Positions 43,320-56,315 of a DNA stretch of 64,000 nucleotides are shown here, piece after piece. Position 1 is the stretch's first letter, and every line of letters begins with the position of its first letter. Location of the stretch: positions 62,001 through 126,000 of the forward strand of contig NZ_VUMG01000004.1 of assembly GCF_009696315.1 (NCBI RefSeq), written 5' to 3'. Both the position numbers and the translations under genes were made by a program. This stretch comes from Cutibacterium porci (GTDB lineage: Bacteria; Actinomycetota; Actinomycetes; Propionibacteriales; Propionibacteriaceae). The notes under the pieces were generated by a model. The model was given only the letters and a program-made list of their open reading frames with translations. It was not told the DNA's origin and made no database searches.

Positions 43320-45917
43320 TCAGACCCCGGTATGAGGAAGGCCTGTCGGAATTTCACGGTCATTCTCAGAGGTCGCGGCAACCATACCCGCCGCGCCTGG
43401 CTGAGACGCGGGGGCCGACGGAAGGTCAGAGACCGTTGACATCGGCGTGAACGCCGAAACCGACGGACGGACCGAAGCCGTCGGCGTGGAGGCCGGGGCC
43501 TGCATTGAGAAGCCGACCAAGGCTGGCGAATGGTCTGACGCGCCAAATCGACTGGTGGTGTAGAAATCGGTCACGTTGTAGTTGCGCCGTGAGTACTGCA
43601 TAGCCACCGACTCAGCCCCGTTGATATCCCAGATACCGGCGCCAGTAACCAGATCGTAGGCCTTGCCATTAGCGAAGATGTGATCCAAGGAGCCAACACG
43701 ACCGGAGAACTGGTAGCTTGCAGCGTCTGGATCGTATTCCTCGACGACCTCACTAAATCCAGCGTCTTTTATGGCGCGGATCGGATCCTCCATGGCGTAG
43801 GCATTGAAATCACCGAGCATGAAGACTGGGTCGTCAGCAAAGGTCTTATTGACCCAACCTGTTAGTGCCCTGGCCTGGGCGAGGCGGCTCGGGTTCGACT
43901 TGCCCTGACCGGTACCGTCATCGTCACCGGAGCCTTTGGACTTAAAGTGGTTGACCACCGCCACAAAGGTGCGCTTCGACCCGGCCGGTTGAACGCGCTG
44001 CGCCAACGGTTGACGAGCATTCGAAAAGGCCGGGTCAGCCAAGATCTGCGACGCACCGATCGGGCTTACTTTGCCAACCTTGTAGATGAATGCCGAACGA
44101 ATAACATCTTCATTCGGAGGCACGACGATCGGGCTAGGAACGTAAGCCCACACAGTGGAACCTGCGGCCTTATTGAGGGCGCCAACGAGATTGGCTAGCG
44201 ACGCGTCGCGCGGTTGGCCGCGATGCCAGGTGATCTGAGCAGAGTTCTCGACCTCTTCAAGGGAGACAACGTCTGCCCCCAGACCGTTAATTGCCGTCAC
44301 AATCTTCGCCTGTTGATCAGCGAAAGCCTTCGGGGTATATGCGCCGCGAACCAGACACGAGTTAGCTGAAATAGGCGTGCCTTCACGGTCGACATACGGT
44401 TTGCAGTTCGGCTCGTCCTGGCCCAGATCGGTGAAATAGCTCAGCACGTTGAAGCTGCCAAGTTTGACATTGCCACCGACAGCCGGCGGGTTCGCTGGAC
44501 GGTTATTACCGGCCTTGATCGGAGAAAACTTCGAGTCAGAGCCAACAACGTGTCCAATAGGCTGGAAGTTCCATCCGAACCGCTGGTCCATGATGACCGG
44601 CGAGGTGAACTCAACGTGAGTGCCAATGCGCATCGGGGTGTCCTGCGACAAATACGGCAACGGGGACTTCTTGGCGTCGGCATCCGTCATGAAGTTCCAG
44701 GAAGCGCCGTCGTCGAGGTTGATGTACTTGGCGATATTGGCAGCCTCTACACTTTCGGCATCCTTACCGGGCAGAGCAACCTCGGTGCCTTGGTACAGCG
44801 GCTGGTCGCCGCTAGCTAGACCAATCTGACCATATTGATTAAGTCCATAATTATTGGTGATGGTGTAGCCGCTCGTAGGCCTGACGAGCATGCCCTCATA
44901 GGCCTCCCGCTCGGCGTCAGTGGCTGGCAAAGTAGCGAGATTCGTGGGCTTCACGGCCACGCAGCCAGACTTACGATCCACCCTCGTGTTACCACCGATT
45001 TCGGTAAGGTCATGGTATTCCGTGACGGTGCCCTTGACGGCTACGCAGTCACCGACTTTGACGTTGGACGCCGCCCAGGGTGAGTAGACAAACACCCCGT
45101 CGGACGCGTCGGTGGCCTTCTTCGGAATACCTCCGCTACCAGGAGTCTGAATATAGATGCCGTTATATCCGCCCGTAGCGTACGTAGCGGTAACGACGCC
45201 CAGAGTCGAGACAGTTTTGTTAACCATTGGACTAGTCGGTCCAACACCCTGAATCTGGGAGATCGGGATCTGTGCCGGGTTCGCAGGAGAGCTCGGGGTC
45301 GGCGTCGCAGTGGCGCTCGGCACCGAACCAGACCCAGAGTTCATCGGGGTGGGATCACCGACAGTGAAATCACTGGAGTTATCGTCAGTATCTGTTCCGT
45401 CTCGACGCGAGATTGAGGATGTGCTTGACGGAGCCGGAGCAGCGTGAGTCTCGACGGCTGCCGCCGCGCCATACCCGACGAGATCGAGGGTCGCACCCGA
45501 GGCGTTATTCAATCGCACCGAGCCTTGAGTCGCGCTCATAGACGCCGTGCAGAGTGCATCTGGAGTTGGTAAAGATGTGTTACCGCCATTGCCTTTGGCC
45601 TCTTGAATAAGGAAATACCCGCCAGCCTTGACACTGCCCTGGAGGGTGCACGTATTCGCAACCTTTCCCTGAGCAGTGAGGTATTCCAATGCCCAACCTT
45701 GCACGGAAATATCCGAGGAAGTGGGATTCAATAATTCGACGAAATCGTGGGTCCAGGTGGCGCCGGCGTTACCGCCGCCTCCGTAAACCTCATTAATGAC
45801 AACATGGTCGGCAGCCGCCGCATCGGCATGCACAGGCTCAACCATGCCAAGGATCATGGCCGTACTACATGACGCAGCAGCCAGGCTCGCCAGAACGCGT
45901 CTAGACGTTGTAGTCAT
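43320..45917 (-). CDS. Secreted extracellular nuclease (ExeM/NucH-like) with lamin-tail domain
   Basis: An 865-residue exported protein. Signal peptide 1-31, lamin-tail domain about 33-150 (VVINEVYGGGGNAGATWTHD, FVELLNPTSSDISVQGWALE), an OB-fold YhcR-like domain about 210-330 (QIQGVGPTSPMVNKTVSTLG), and an endonuclease/exonuclease/phosphatase domain about 480-790 (LGSFNVLSYFTDLG, VVSLEEVENSAQ, NHFKSKGSGDD, FMLGDFNAYAMEDPI, RFGASDHSPALV). A Ser/Thr/Pro-rich linker follows, and the protein ends exactly at GLPHTGV. There is no membrane tail after this LPxTG-like motif. It probably degrades DNA outside the cell. Confidence 0.9.
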   Translation of the reverse strand: MTTTSRRVLASLAAASCSTAMILGMVEPVHADAAAADHVVINEVYGGGGNAGATWTHDFVELLNPTSSDISVQGWALEYLTAQGKVANTCTLQGSVKAGGYFLIQEAKGNGGNTSLPTPDALCTASMSATQGSVRLNNASGATLDLVGYGAAAAVETHAAPAPSSTSSISRRDGTDTDDNSSDFTVGDPTPMNSGSGSVPSATATPTPSSPANPAQIPISQIQGVGPTSPMVNKTVSTLGVVTATYATGGYNGIYIQTPGSGGIPKKATDASDGVFVYSPWAASNVKVGDCVAVKGTVTEYHDLTEIGGNTRVDRKSGCVAVKPTNLATLPATDAEREAYEGMLVRPTSGYTITNNYGLNQYGQIGLASGDQPLYQGTEVALPGKDAESVEAANIAKYINLDDGASWNFMTDADAKKSPLPYLSQDTPMRIGTHVEFTSPVIMDQRFGWNFQPIGHVVGSDSKFSPIKAGNNRPANPPAVGGNVKLGSFNVLSYFTDLGQDEPNCKPYVDREGTPISANSCLVRGAYTPKAFADQQAKIVTAINGLGADVVSLEEVENSAQITWHRGQPRDASLANLVGALNKAAGSTVWAYVPSPIVVPPNEDVIRSAFIYKVGKVSPIGASQILADPAFSNARQPLAQRVQPAGSKRTFVAVVNHFKSKGSGDDDGTGQGKSNPSRLAQARALTGWVNKTFADDPVFMLGDFNAYAMEDPIRAIKDAGFSEVVEEYDPDAASYQFSGRVGSLDHIFANGKAYDLVTGAGIWDINGAESVAMQYSRRNYNVTDFYTTSRFGASDHSPALVGFSMQAPASTPTASVRPSVSAFTPMSTVSDLPSAPASQPGAAGMVAATSENDREIPTGLPHTGV

Positions 45918-46059
45918 AGCAATCCCATCTCGAGGAGCATTCGCGCGTCACCTTGCCACGCTCAACATAGCCATAGGAATGCTTGTCACCGACAATTCAC
46001 CAACCATTCCTATGCTGTGAGCAATAATTTACAGCTCATTCATCGGTGCCGAGCCAGGA

Positions 46060-47328
46060 TTAGAAGATCTTCACCGGCGATACCACATCTGCGACGACGA
46101 GGATGAGCCCCATAACGAGCATGAGTGCTCCGATTATCCACGCTACTGGCAGCATCATCGCAGTGTCTGCTGGGCCAGGATCAGGTTTTCCAGCAAGCTT
46201 AAACAGGCCTCGCTTACATGCCTCATAAATAGCTCCGGCGATATGCCCGCCGTCCATAGGTGGCAGCGGGACAACATTGAACCAAAACAAGAAAAGGTTG
46301 AGTCCACCTAAGAGGCTTGCTCCGGTAGCGATCTTGTCACCCAAGGTCAGCTGGGTGTTACCAGCAACATCCCCGGCTACACGGGATGCTCCAACGATGC
46401 TCATCGGGCTATTAGCGTCGCGGGCCTTGCCAGTCGCCATGTCAGTGGCAACATTCCACGTCAAAACGGGGAGCCTGGCCAACGCGCTCAACGACTGCTT
46501 TGACATCGTCCACATCTGAGAGACGGTATCGCCAGGTCCAGAATGAACGACGACCGTCGTCGGGCTGACGCCCAAATAACCTGCCTCGATAGTGCGACCC
46601 GGATTATTGAGGTCAGGCACCTCGGTGACAAGGGTGTGGGTCGGGGTAAGAATGACAGAATCACCGTGGCGTTCCACCCCCAGACGCACCTCGCCGTCGC
46701 CATTGCCACGGATGAACTCCTGGAGTTGGAGCCAAGAATCCACCGGCTGGCCATTAAACGAGACGATGCGGTCGCCCGCTCGAATGCCAGCCTCGGCAGC
46801 CGGTGCTCGAGAACATGGGCCACTAGCTTGTCCGGACTGGACACATGGAGTCACTGCTGCGACCGTAGTCGTCTGGACGGGGCGTCCGTGGATACCGAAT
46901 ACCGCCCAAAACAGCAGAAAAGCCAGCATCAGGTTGGTCAGGATTCCGCCGCTCATGATGATGAGCCGCTGCCACACCGGCTTATCGCTAAACAACCGCC
47001 CCTGTTCGGCGGCAGTGATGTCCTCAGCCTCGGCAGCGCGCGCCTCATCGGCAAGTTTAGTCAGCCTAGTGGTGCGACTGTGGTGCACGGTGGCGGGGTA
47101 CATCCCAATAAGGCGCACGTAACCGCCCAGCGGGATCCACTTGAACCCGTACTCCGTCTCCCCACGCGTCGTCGACCATATTTTCGGGCCGAATCCGGCG
47201 AAGAACTCGGTGACTTTAACTCCACAGATCTTCGCCGGGATAAAGTGACCACACTCGTGAAGTAGCACCGACACAATGATGAGGCCGAAGAAAACGATCC
47301 CAGCCAGCACCTCGACGACAACTGTCAC
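46060..47328 (-). CDS. rseP: RseP-like site-2 membrane metalloprotease (M50)
   Basis: A 422-residue intramembrane protease. The zinc site is HECGH in the first membrane segment (IIVSVLLHECGHFIPAKICG), with the second ligand motif NVVPLPPMDGGHIAG near residue 355. A PDZ domain lies between them at about 175-265 (AAEAGIRAGDRIVSFNGQPV). Actinobacterial relatives cleave anti-sigma factors. GTG 47328 overlaps the dxr stop (GTGA) and has AGAGGA eight bases upstream; GTG 47349 is a longer alternative. Confidence 0.92.
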   Translation of the reverse strand: MTVVVEVLAGIVFFGLIIVSVLLHECGHFIPAKICGVKVTEFFAGFGPKIWSTTRGETEYGFKWIPLGGYVRLIGMYPATVHHSRTTRLTKLADEARAAEAEDITAAEQGRLFSDKPVWQRLIIMSGGILTNLMLAFLLFWAVFGIHGRPVQTTTVAAVTPCVQSGQASGPCSRAPAAEAGIRAGDRIVSFNGQPVDSWLQLQEFIRGNGDGEVRLGVERHGDSVILTPTHTLVTEVPDLNNPGRTIEAGYLGVSPTTVVVHSGPGDTVSQMWTMSKQSLSALARLPVLTWNVATDMATGKARDANSPMSIVGASRVAGDVAGNTQLTLGDKIATGASLLGGLNLFLFWFNVVPLPPMDGGHIAGAIYEACKRGLFKLAGKPDPGPADTAMMLPVAWIIGALMLVMGLILVVADVVSPVKIF

Positions 47329-48548
47329 TGGCGAGTCCTCTGAGCGCACAATTCGGCGGCACGACGACGGCCCCAGGCATCGGCGGCCAATACGGCGTCA
47401 AGGGTAAGCGATTCGTTACTGACATGTCGGGCGCCAGGGTCGTCGTTCTTGTCACCGCTAAGGTGCTCGTCGATGACTGCGGCAATGGTGTCAGTGATGT
47501 CGAGGAAGCCGATGCGTCCATCACAGAAGGCGTCGACGCACGACTCGTTGGCAGCATTGAACACAGCCGGTGCGGTACCGGCAGCGTGACCGGCGCGTCG
47601 AGCCAATTCCACGGCTCCGAAGGTTTCGTTGTCGAGGGGTTCAAAGGTCCATTGGGTGGCAGTCGACCAGTCGCAGCCGACAGCCGCGTCAGGGATGCGA
47701 TCGGGCCAGGATAGCCCCAGTGCGATCGGCAATTTCATGTCAGGTGGCGATGCTTGCGCAATCGTGGCACCATCCCAGAACTCCACCATTGAGTGGACGA
47801 TGGATTGGGGATGGACGACGACCGTGATGTCGTCGAGATCAACATCGTATAGCAGGGCCGCCTCCAGCAGCTCCAGCCCCTTATTAACAAGCGTTGATGA
47901 GTTAATGGTGATGACTCGGCCCATATTCCAGGTGGGGTGCTTCATAGCATCGGCAGCGCTGACGTCAGCCAAGGAAGCACGGTCGCGACCCCGGAAGGGA
48001 CCTCCCGACGCCGTCAGTATAAGGCGACGCACCTCGCTTCTCCCACCTCCTCGTAAACACTGGGCGAAGGCCGAATGCTCGGAGTCCACGGCAACGATCT
48101 GTCCCGGCGCAGCTGCCTCAGTCACGAGTCTGCCACCAATAACCAATGACTCTTTATTCGCTAACGCCAAGGTGGTTCCTGCGGCCAGGGTGGCGAGAGT
48201 TGGGCGTAAACCAGCCGCGCCAGTAATGGCATTGCAGACGACATCGGCGGGCATAGCGGCAAGTTTTGTCGAGGCATCCGGGCCGGTAAGAATCACAGGA
48301 TTGGGCGCGGCAAGGTCCCGCGATGCAGCCTGCACGGTCAAAGCTCGCTGGAGTTCCTCAGTAGTATCCTCACGAGCGATAGCCACGACAGGGATGGAGA
48401 AGTCGAGAACCTGCTGGGCTAACACGCCAACGTCTGAACCACCTGCCGATATGCCAACGACCTCAAACTGGTCACGACGCGACGAAATGACCTCCAAGGT
48501 TTGCGTTCCGATCGATCCGGTGGAGCCGAGGATGATGACCTTCTTCAC
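47325..48548 (-). CDS. dxr: 1-deoxy-D-xylulose 5-phosphate reductoisomerase
   Basis: A 407-residue NADPH enzyme for the first committed step of the MEP isoprenoid pathway. It has the nucleotide-binding start VIILGSTGSIGTQTLEVIS, the ALANKESLVIGG motif, the metal-binding EHSAFAQCLRGG, the flexible loop TASGGPFRG and GRVITINSSTLVNKGLELLE. GTG 48548 is the start. It is coupled to rseP, the common actinobacterial order. Confidence 0.95.
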   Translation of the reverse strand: MKKVIILGSTGSIGTQTLEVISSRRDQFEVVGISAGGSDVGVLAQQVLDFSIPVVAIAREDTTEELQRALTVQAASRDLAAPNPVILTGPDASTKLAAMPADVVCNAITGAAGLRPTLATLAAGTTLALANKESLVIGGRLVTEAAAPGQIVAVDSEHSAFAQCLRGGGRSEVRRLILTASGGPFRGRDRASLADVSAADAMKHPTWNMGRVITINSSTLVNKGLELLEAALLYDVDLDDITVVVHPQSIVHSMVEFWDGATIAQASPPDMKLPIALGLSWPDRIPDAAVGCDWSTATQWTFEPLDNETFGAVELARRAGHAAGTAPAVFNAANESCVDAFCDGRIGFLDITDTIAAVIDEHLSGDKNDDPGARHVSNESLTLDAVLAADAWGRRRAAELCAQRTRQ

Positions 48549-48663
48549 CCTGCCAGTGTGTCACGCCGTTCTCAGAAGGACCGATTTGGCGTCGAATAGG
48601 TTCGTCGTGCGACCTCCTCACCGAGTTCGAAAGCCCTAGAGTCGACGGCCCTAGAGTAGGAGC

Positions 48664-50042
48664 ATGACCGACAGCGTTCTCGATCTCACCGCAGACTCCC
48701 TCGAGCAAGCACACCCACACCGGCTCATCGTCTGCCAGCATGGTCAGGTTGTCGGGCGGCGTCGTTGGGCTCCTTGGAACGCCACCGTCCCAAGTTTGGT
48801 GTATTCCTGCTCCAAGACCTTTACCTCGGCCGCCGTCGGCATTGCGGTGGACCGTGGCGCGTTCGGCTATGACGACACCTTGGCAGAACTTTGGCCTGAG
48901 GTATGCACTGATCGCACCGGCCCAATTGCGAAAACCATCACCGTCCGCAACGCCCTGTCCATGGCAAGTGGCCACTCCCCGACCCAACTCACCGAGCCCC
49001 CATTAGGGATGATGCGAATACCTGATATGGATACCGCACGCATGTGGCTTGCCACGGAGCCTGTCGGTCGTCCCGGAGTCGACTTTGCGTACAACAATCT
49101 GGGCACCTGGATGCTGTCGCGGATTGTCCGCAAGCACACTGGAGTCGACGTCGACACCATCGTCACCCGGGAGGTGCTGGAGCCGCTGGGATGCGGGCCA
49201 CACAGTTGGTCTCGCGACGCCGATGGCATCCCGTTGGGATATAGCGGCATGTATATCGATGCCGAAGACCTGGCCCGTTTTGGTCAGCTGCTGCTTGACG
49301 ACGGAATCCATGAGGGCACTCGTTTGCTACCCGGGGAATGGATAACCCAGCACCGAACCTGCCACGTCCACACCGATGGCGCAACCGGGCCGCAGTGGGG
49401 GCTGGGCTACGGGTGGCAGACCTGGATGTCGAGCCACGGATACCGTCTCGACGGCGCCTTCGGCCAATTTGTTCTCATCGTGCCAGAGGTCGACGCCGTC
49501 ATTGTCATGACCAATGACGTTGACGAAGCAGGTGGCGACAAGGAGGCCGTTCTCAAGGCGATCTGGAGCCACCTCTTACCGGCTCTGGCCGCGGAACTGC
49601 ACCCCGAACCCGAGGAAGTGGTGCACACTGTCCCGACTGCGGCAGGACAGTTCGACCCGACACGCCCGGTGCAGGGCATCGTTGAGAACGGCTCACACAT
49701 CATCGTCGCACCGCGCAGCGACAAGCAGGGCTGGAACTTGTCATGGTATTGGCCGGCTAGCCCCGATCCTGACGACCCCGCCGCCCATCAGGACCTCACC
49801 CTCAACGTCACTATTGGTCACAGCGAGTGGCAGATTTCCCACTGCCCTGTCGGCAACGGCTACCTCGATATCGCAGCCAGTGGGGGATGGCACGACGACA
49901 CCTTCGTCGCCCGGCTATGCGTCATCTGCACCCCGCACGCTCTCACGCTACGGATGACCCCACACGAGACGACAGTCCAGTGGGACGCCCAGCCGCTCGA
50001 TCCCCGCGGATTGATGGGGCTCGTTCGCCCGGAGCCGCGACG

Positions 50043-50046
<4 letters not shown>
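48664..50046 (+). CDS. Beta-lactamase-fold serine hydrolase
   Basis: A 460-residue protein of the class C beta-lactamase/DD-peptidase/esterase superfamily. SxxK appears as VYSCSKTFTSAAVGIA (about residues 48-51 for SCSK), YxN as DFAYNNLGTWML, and a C-terminal domain of about 130 residues with beta pattern follows. No signal peptide is visible, so a cytoplasmic esterase or peptidase is likelier than a penicillin-degrading enzyme. The stop overlaps the ATG of the LOG gene, so the two are coupled. Confidence 0.82.
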
Positions 50047-52524
<2,478 letters not shown>

Positions 52525-52531
52525 TTAGCCT

Positions 52532-53782
52532 TTACTGACCGAGCCCCGCAGACCGTCCTACAGCCGCCAACTGACCACAAGCACCGTCGATCTCAGAGCC
52601 TCGGGTATCCCGCACTGTCACAGGAATCTTCCAACGCTCTAGCGTTTCAACGAAGGCGTCTTGGTCTTCGGAACGCGAAGCCGTCCAGCGAGAACCGGGC
52701 GTCGGGTTGAGAGGAATGAGGTTGACGTGGGCCCATGTCCAATCCCCCCGGCGACGGATCTGACGGGCCAGCACTGCGGCACGGTCGGCCTGATCATTGA
52801 TGTCCTTCATAAGGGCATACTCAATAGAGACGCGCCGCTTTGTCTTTTCGGCGTAATGCCAGGCGGCGTCAAGCAACTCATCGACTTTCCAGCGCCGGTT
52901 AACTGGGATGAGCTCGTCACGAAGCTCGTCGTCAGGAGCATGAAGGGAAATGGCGAGAGTCACCGGAATCCCCTCCTCGGTGAGAGCCTTGATGCGCGGC
53001 ACCAAGCCAACCGTCGAGACAGTCAGGGCGCGAGCGCTCATCCCGACCCCTGCCGGGCCATCAGCAGTCAAGGTACGGATGGCAGTAAGCACCGAACGGT
53101 AATTGGCCATAGGCTCACCCATGCCCATAAAAACAACGTTGTGGACGCGCCCCGACGCTCCAGGAACTTCTCCCGCCGCAATAAGGCGATTAGCCGCCAA
53201 CACTTGGCTCACAATTTCGGCGGTAGACATATTGCGTTGAATACCACCCTGGCCAGTGGCACAAAATGGGCAGGCCATTCCACAACCAGCCTGCGACGAC
53301 AAGCACAAAGTAGTGCGAGCGGCGGAATGGCGAGTAGCCGGGTAGTACATGAGCACTGACTCCACTAATGCACCACCATGCAACCGCCAGAGAGTCTTGA
53401 CCGTCGTGCCGTTATCACACGACTGCCGAGAGACCTCAGTTAACAAAACCGGAAACCAGGCGTCGGCGATGTCCTGCCGGGCGGCTTTGGGTAAGTCAGT
53501 CCACTGAGTCGGGTCGACTTCCCACCGCTCAAAGACGTGCGCGGAGATCTGCCGCGCCCGGAAGGCTGGCAGGCCGAGATCTTTAACGGCCTGCTCCCTT
53601 TCCTCGACGCTCAAGTCGATCCAGTGACGGGGAGGCTTCGCACGGCTGGGGGTATTGACGACGACTGGCATCTGCCTGCCCGGCTCGGCGAGCGGTGTGG
53701 CGGGCAAGACGAGGCCTGACGGGCTGACGGAACTTCCGGTCGATGACTTCACACTCCCATTATTGCCGAATGTCGCCGCCAC
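52532..53782 (-). CDS. rlmN: 23S rRNA (adenine-2503-C2)-methyltransferase
   Basis: A 416-residue radical SAM enzyme that methylates A2503 of 23S rRNA and A37 of some tRNAs. The cluster motif CxxxCxxC is in [32 protein letters not shown] and [17 protein letters not shown] are the other family blocks, and a catalytic Cys lies in IDGACGQLA near the end. The start is uncertain: GTG 53782 adds a Ser-rich, possibly untranslated 37-residue leader; ATG 53671 ([12 protein letters not shown]) gives 379 residues, closer to the usual size. Both have poor ribosome binding sites. Confidence 0.93.
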   Translation of the reverse strand: MAATFGNNGSVKSSTGSSVSPSGLVLPATPLAEPGRQMPVVVNTPSRAKPPRHWIDLSVEEREQAVKDLGLPAFRARQISAHVFERWEVDPTQWTDLPKAARQDIADAWFPVLLTEVSRQSCDNGTTVKTLWRLHGGALVESVLMYYPATRHSAARTTLCLSSQAGCGMACPFCATGQGGIQRNMSTAEIVSQVLAANRLIAAGEVPGASGRVHNVVFMGMGEPMANYRSVLTAIRTLTADGPAGVGMSARALTVSTVGLVPRIKALTEEGIPVTLAISLHAPDDELRDELIPVNRRWKVDELLDAAWHYAEKTKRRVSIEYALMKDINDQADRAAVLARQIRRRGDWTWAHVNLIPLNPTPGSRWTASRSEDQDAFVETLERWKIPVTVRDTRGSEIDGACGQLAAVGRSAGLGQ

Positions 53783-53962
53783 GAACTGACCACGCGAACC
53801 GACCCGCGTAGCGGTTTCGTCGCGACGATCAGTCCTGCAGTATCAGGCCGGATCACCAGGCAGGAGAACGCGGGATCCCTCACCCAAGACGATCCGAGAT
53901 TCGCCACCGCGGTGAGCGCAAACACGGCGGATACAGCATGGCCCCTGACGTCGGCACGACGG

Positions 53963-54826
53963 TCACAGCACAACGGACATGACCAGCCACGCAAAAGGTG
54001 CCGAGAATAGCACGGAATCGAGCCGATCCATCACCCCACCGTGGCCAGGCAGGAAATTCGACATGTCCTTAATACCGGCGTCGCGCTTAATCATCGACTC
54101 GACAAGGTCCCCCGCCGTGCCGGTAAACGCTAAAACAACACCAAGGACAATCCCGGCCCACCATGATGCCGACAGCAATCCCGCCAGACAGGCACATCCT
54201 ATGAGAGCTGCAGTCACAACCGACCCAGCGAAACCCTCCCAGCTTTTCTTAGGGCTAATCCGCGGGGCCATTTTGTGTTTGCCGAAAAGAACCCCTACGG
54301 CGTATCCGCCAGTATCGGATGCGACGACACACAATATCCAGGTGGCAATGCGGCGACTCCCACCATCATCGCCCATCATGAGGGACACAAAACAGCCTAG
54401 TAGGGGCAAATATGCGATCGTGAAAAGGCTGGCAGCGACATCCTTGACGAAACCATCCGAACCGCGCGGTAATCGCCACGCTATCGCAGCGACTGTCGTC
54501 GCCCCTAGTGACGCCACGAGAAAGGTGTTGGGCAGGATGCGAAGGTTCAGAGTCGAAGCCGCATACGCCCCAATCACCATCACTGCGGTGCCAACGCAAA
54601 TCGGCACAATAGCGGAGCTCATTCCTAGCCGGCCCATCGCCCGGTGAAGCTCGATCGCCCCGGCTAGGAGGGCCAAGGTCATCAATAACACGAAGCCCCA
54701 ATGCCACCACCCAACGGTGCCAATAACTGCGCCACAAAGGATGACGCCCGTCGTGATGGCAGCAGGAAGATCACGGCCTGCACGCGGGGTCCGTGCGGCC
54801 GTGCTCTTCTTCTGGGACTCATCCAC
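53963..54826 (-). CDS. cdsA: Phosphatidate cytidylyltransferase
   Basis: A 287-residue membrane enzyme that makes CDP-diacylglycerol from phosphatidate and CTP. About eight hydrophobic segments are visible. The family signature is present as VVASDTGGYAVGVLFGKHKM, RISPKKSWEGFAGS and GTAGDLVESMIKRDAGIKDM. The N-terminus has a short Lys/Arg-rich stretch before the first membrane helix. It lies 11 bases after frr, the conserved order. Confidence 0.94.
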   Translation of the reverse strand: MDESQKKSTAARTPRAGRDLPAAITTGVILCGAVIGTVGWWHWGFVLLMTLALLAGAIELHRAMGRLGMSSAIVPICVGTAVMVIGAYAASTLNLRILPNTFLVASLGATTVAAIAWRLPRGSDGFVKDVAASLFTIAYLPLLGCFVSLMMGDDGGSRRIATWILCVVASDTGGYAVGVLFGKHKMAPRISPKKSWEGFAGSVVTAALIGCACLAGLLSASWWAGIVLGVVLAFTGTAGDLVESMIKRDAGIKDMSNFLPGHGGVMDRLDSVLFSAPFAWLVMSVVL

Positions 54827-54837
54827 CTCGAATCTGC

Positions 54838-55392
54838 TCAGATCTCGAGGAGTTCGCTCTCCTTGGCTTTCAGCAGCTCGTCAATCTGCTCAACATACTT
54901 GCGAGTGACCTGATCGAGTTCCTTCTCTAGACGAGTCATGTCGTCCTCGGAGATCTCCTTGTCCTTCTCCTGCTTCTTGACGACGTCGTTGCTAGCCCGA
55001 CGGACGTTCCGTACCGCGATACGCCCCTCCTCAGCCTTCGTCTTAGCCATCTTGATGTACTCTTTGCGGCGCTCCTCGGTCAAGGCCGGGAGGACGCAAC
55101 GCACAACGTTGCCGTCATTAGACGGGTTAACTCCGAGGTCGGAATCCCGAATGGCTTTCTCGACGTCGTTGACGCAGCTCTTATCAAATGGCGCAATGAG
55201 AACGGTACGAGCCTCCGGAACCTGGAAGCTGGCGAGCTGCTGCAACGGGGTTGGGGTGCCGTAGTACTCAACCATGAGCTTGTTAAACATGGCAGGGTTA
55301 GCGCGCCCGGTGCGAATAGCTGCAAACTCCTCGCGGGCATGGTCGACCGCTGACCCCATCTTCTTCTCGGCGTCCTTGATGATGTCGCTCAC
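54838..55392 (-). CDS. frr: Ribosome recycling factor
   Basis: A 184-residue factor that splits post-termination ribosomes with EF-G. It shows the RRF pattern REEFAAIRTGRANPAMFNKL, VEYYGTPTPLQQLASFQVPE, PFDKSCVNDVEKAIRDSDLG and LTEERRKEYIKMAKTKAEEG, and the C-terminal coiled coil. The start is GTG 55392. Normal length and position after pyrH. Confidence 0.96.
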   Translation of the reverse strand: MSDIIKDAEKKMGSAVDHAREEFAAIRTGRANPAMFNKLMVEYYGTPTPLQQLASFQVPEARTVLIAPFDKSCVNDVEKAIRDSDLGVNPSNDGNVVRCVLPALTEERRKEYIKMAKTKAEEGRIAVRNVRRASNDVVKKQEKDKEISEDDMTRLEKELDQVTRKYVEQIDELLKAKESELLEI

Positions 55393-55424
55393 TATGTTGT
55401 CCTTCCTGGGTATGTCTCGATGGT

Positions 55425-56138
55425 TCAGCGATGGACGGTGGTGCCGATATCCTCACCATTGACGACGCGGCCAATATTGCCTGGCACCTCGAGGTTGAAG
55501 AAGACCATCGTCAGGTCATTATCCCTGGCCATGGCCACGGCAGTGGCATCGGCGACCTTGAGATCACGCGACAAGAACTCATCGTAGGTCAGTTCATCAA
55601 ACTTATGGGCATGGGCGTTCGTCTTGGGGTCGCAGTCGTAGACGCCGTCAACACCTTGCTTACCCATGAGGAGTGCCTCAGCGCCAATTTCCAGGGCTCG
55701 CTGGGCAGCAACAGTGTCCGTGGAGAAGTACGGCATTCCGGACCCAGCACCGAATATGACGACTCGCCCTTTCTCCATGTGCCGCTCGGCTTTGCGAGGG
55801 ATATAGGGCTCGGCCACCTGCCCCATCGTGATGGCAGTCTGAACACGAGTATCGACGCCAGCCTTCTCACAGAAATCCTGCAAGGCAAGGCAGTTCATGA
55901 CAGTGCCGAGCATGCCCATATAGTCGGCGCGATCACGCTGCATGCCGCGCTGCTGGAGTTCGGCCCCTCGAAAGAAGTTCCCTCCGCCGACAACAACGGC
56001 CACCTGAACTCCGCTATTGGCTATCTCAGCGATCTCACGGGCCTTGGCGGACACGACATCGGCGTCGACCCCGATTCCTCCCCCTCCGAAAACCTCACCG
56101 GACAGCTTGAGAAGGACACGGTTGTAGCGCTCTGGCAT
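55425..56138 (-). CDS. pyrH: Uridylate kinase
   Basis: A 237-residue UMP kinase of pyrimidine nucleotide synthesis. Family blocks include [55 protein letters not shown] and [20 protein letters not shown]. Two ATGs stand in tandem after AGGAGAG (56141 and 56138); the second gives better spacing and the usual MPERYNR start. The frame upstream of them is open but lacks family sequence. Confidence 0.95.
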   Translation of the reverse strand: MPERYNRVLLKLSGEVFGGGGIGVDADVVSAKAREIAEIANSGVQVAVVVGGGNFFRGAELQQRGMQRDRADYMGMLGTVMNCLALQDFCEKAGVDTRVQTAITMGQVAEPYIPRKAERHMEKGRVVIFGAGSGMPYFSTDTVAAQRALEIGAEALLMGKQGVDGVYDCDPKTNAHAHKFDELTYDEFLSRDLKVADATAVAMARDNDLTMVFFNLEVPGNIGRVVNGEDIGTTVHR

Positions 56139-56250
56139 CATCTCTCCTGGTCGCCGATCATTGACGCGGGATGCGTCACCCCAGCTTAGCCTGACGACGA
56201 CTACCATCGCAGTTCGCCATGGCCGTCACTGGCCTTCATCTCAGAAATAC

Positions 56251-56286
56251 ACGAGCGGCCCCACCATAGTTGGCGGGGCCGCTCGT
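56251..56286 (-). terminator. Terminator after tsf
   Basis: Perfect 12-base stem ACGAGCGGCCCC / GGGGCCGCTCGT with a 12-base loop, about 30 bases after the tsf stop codon. It separates rpsB-tsf from pyrH-frr. Confidence 0.85.
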
Positions 56287-56315
56287 GATCACAACGTCGT
56301 CATCTCGCGACGAGA

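Noticed and set aside
49827-50042. 72-codon 5' extension of the LOG gene
   Set aside because: It lies in another frame of the beta-lactamase-fold gene; ATG 50043 with the ATGA overlap is the natural start.
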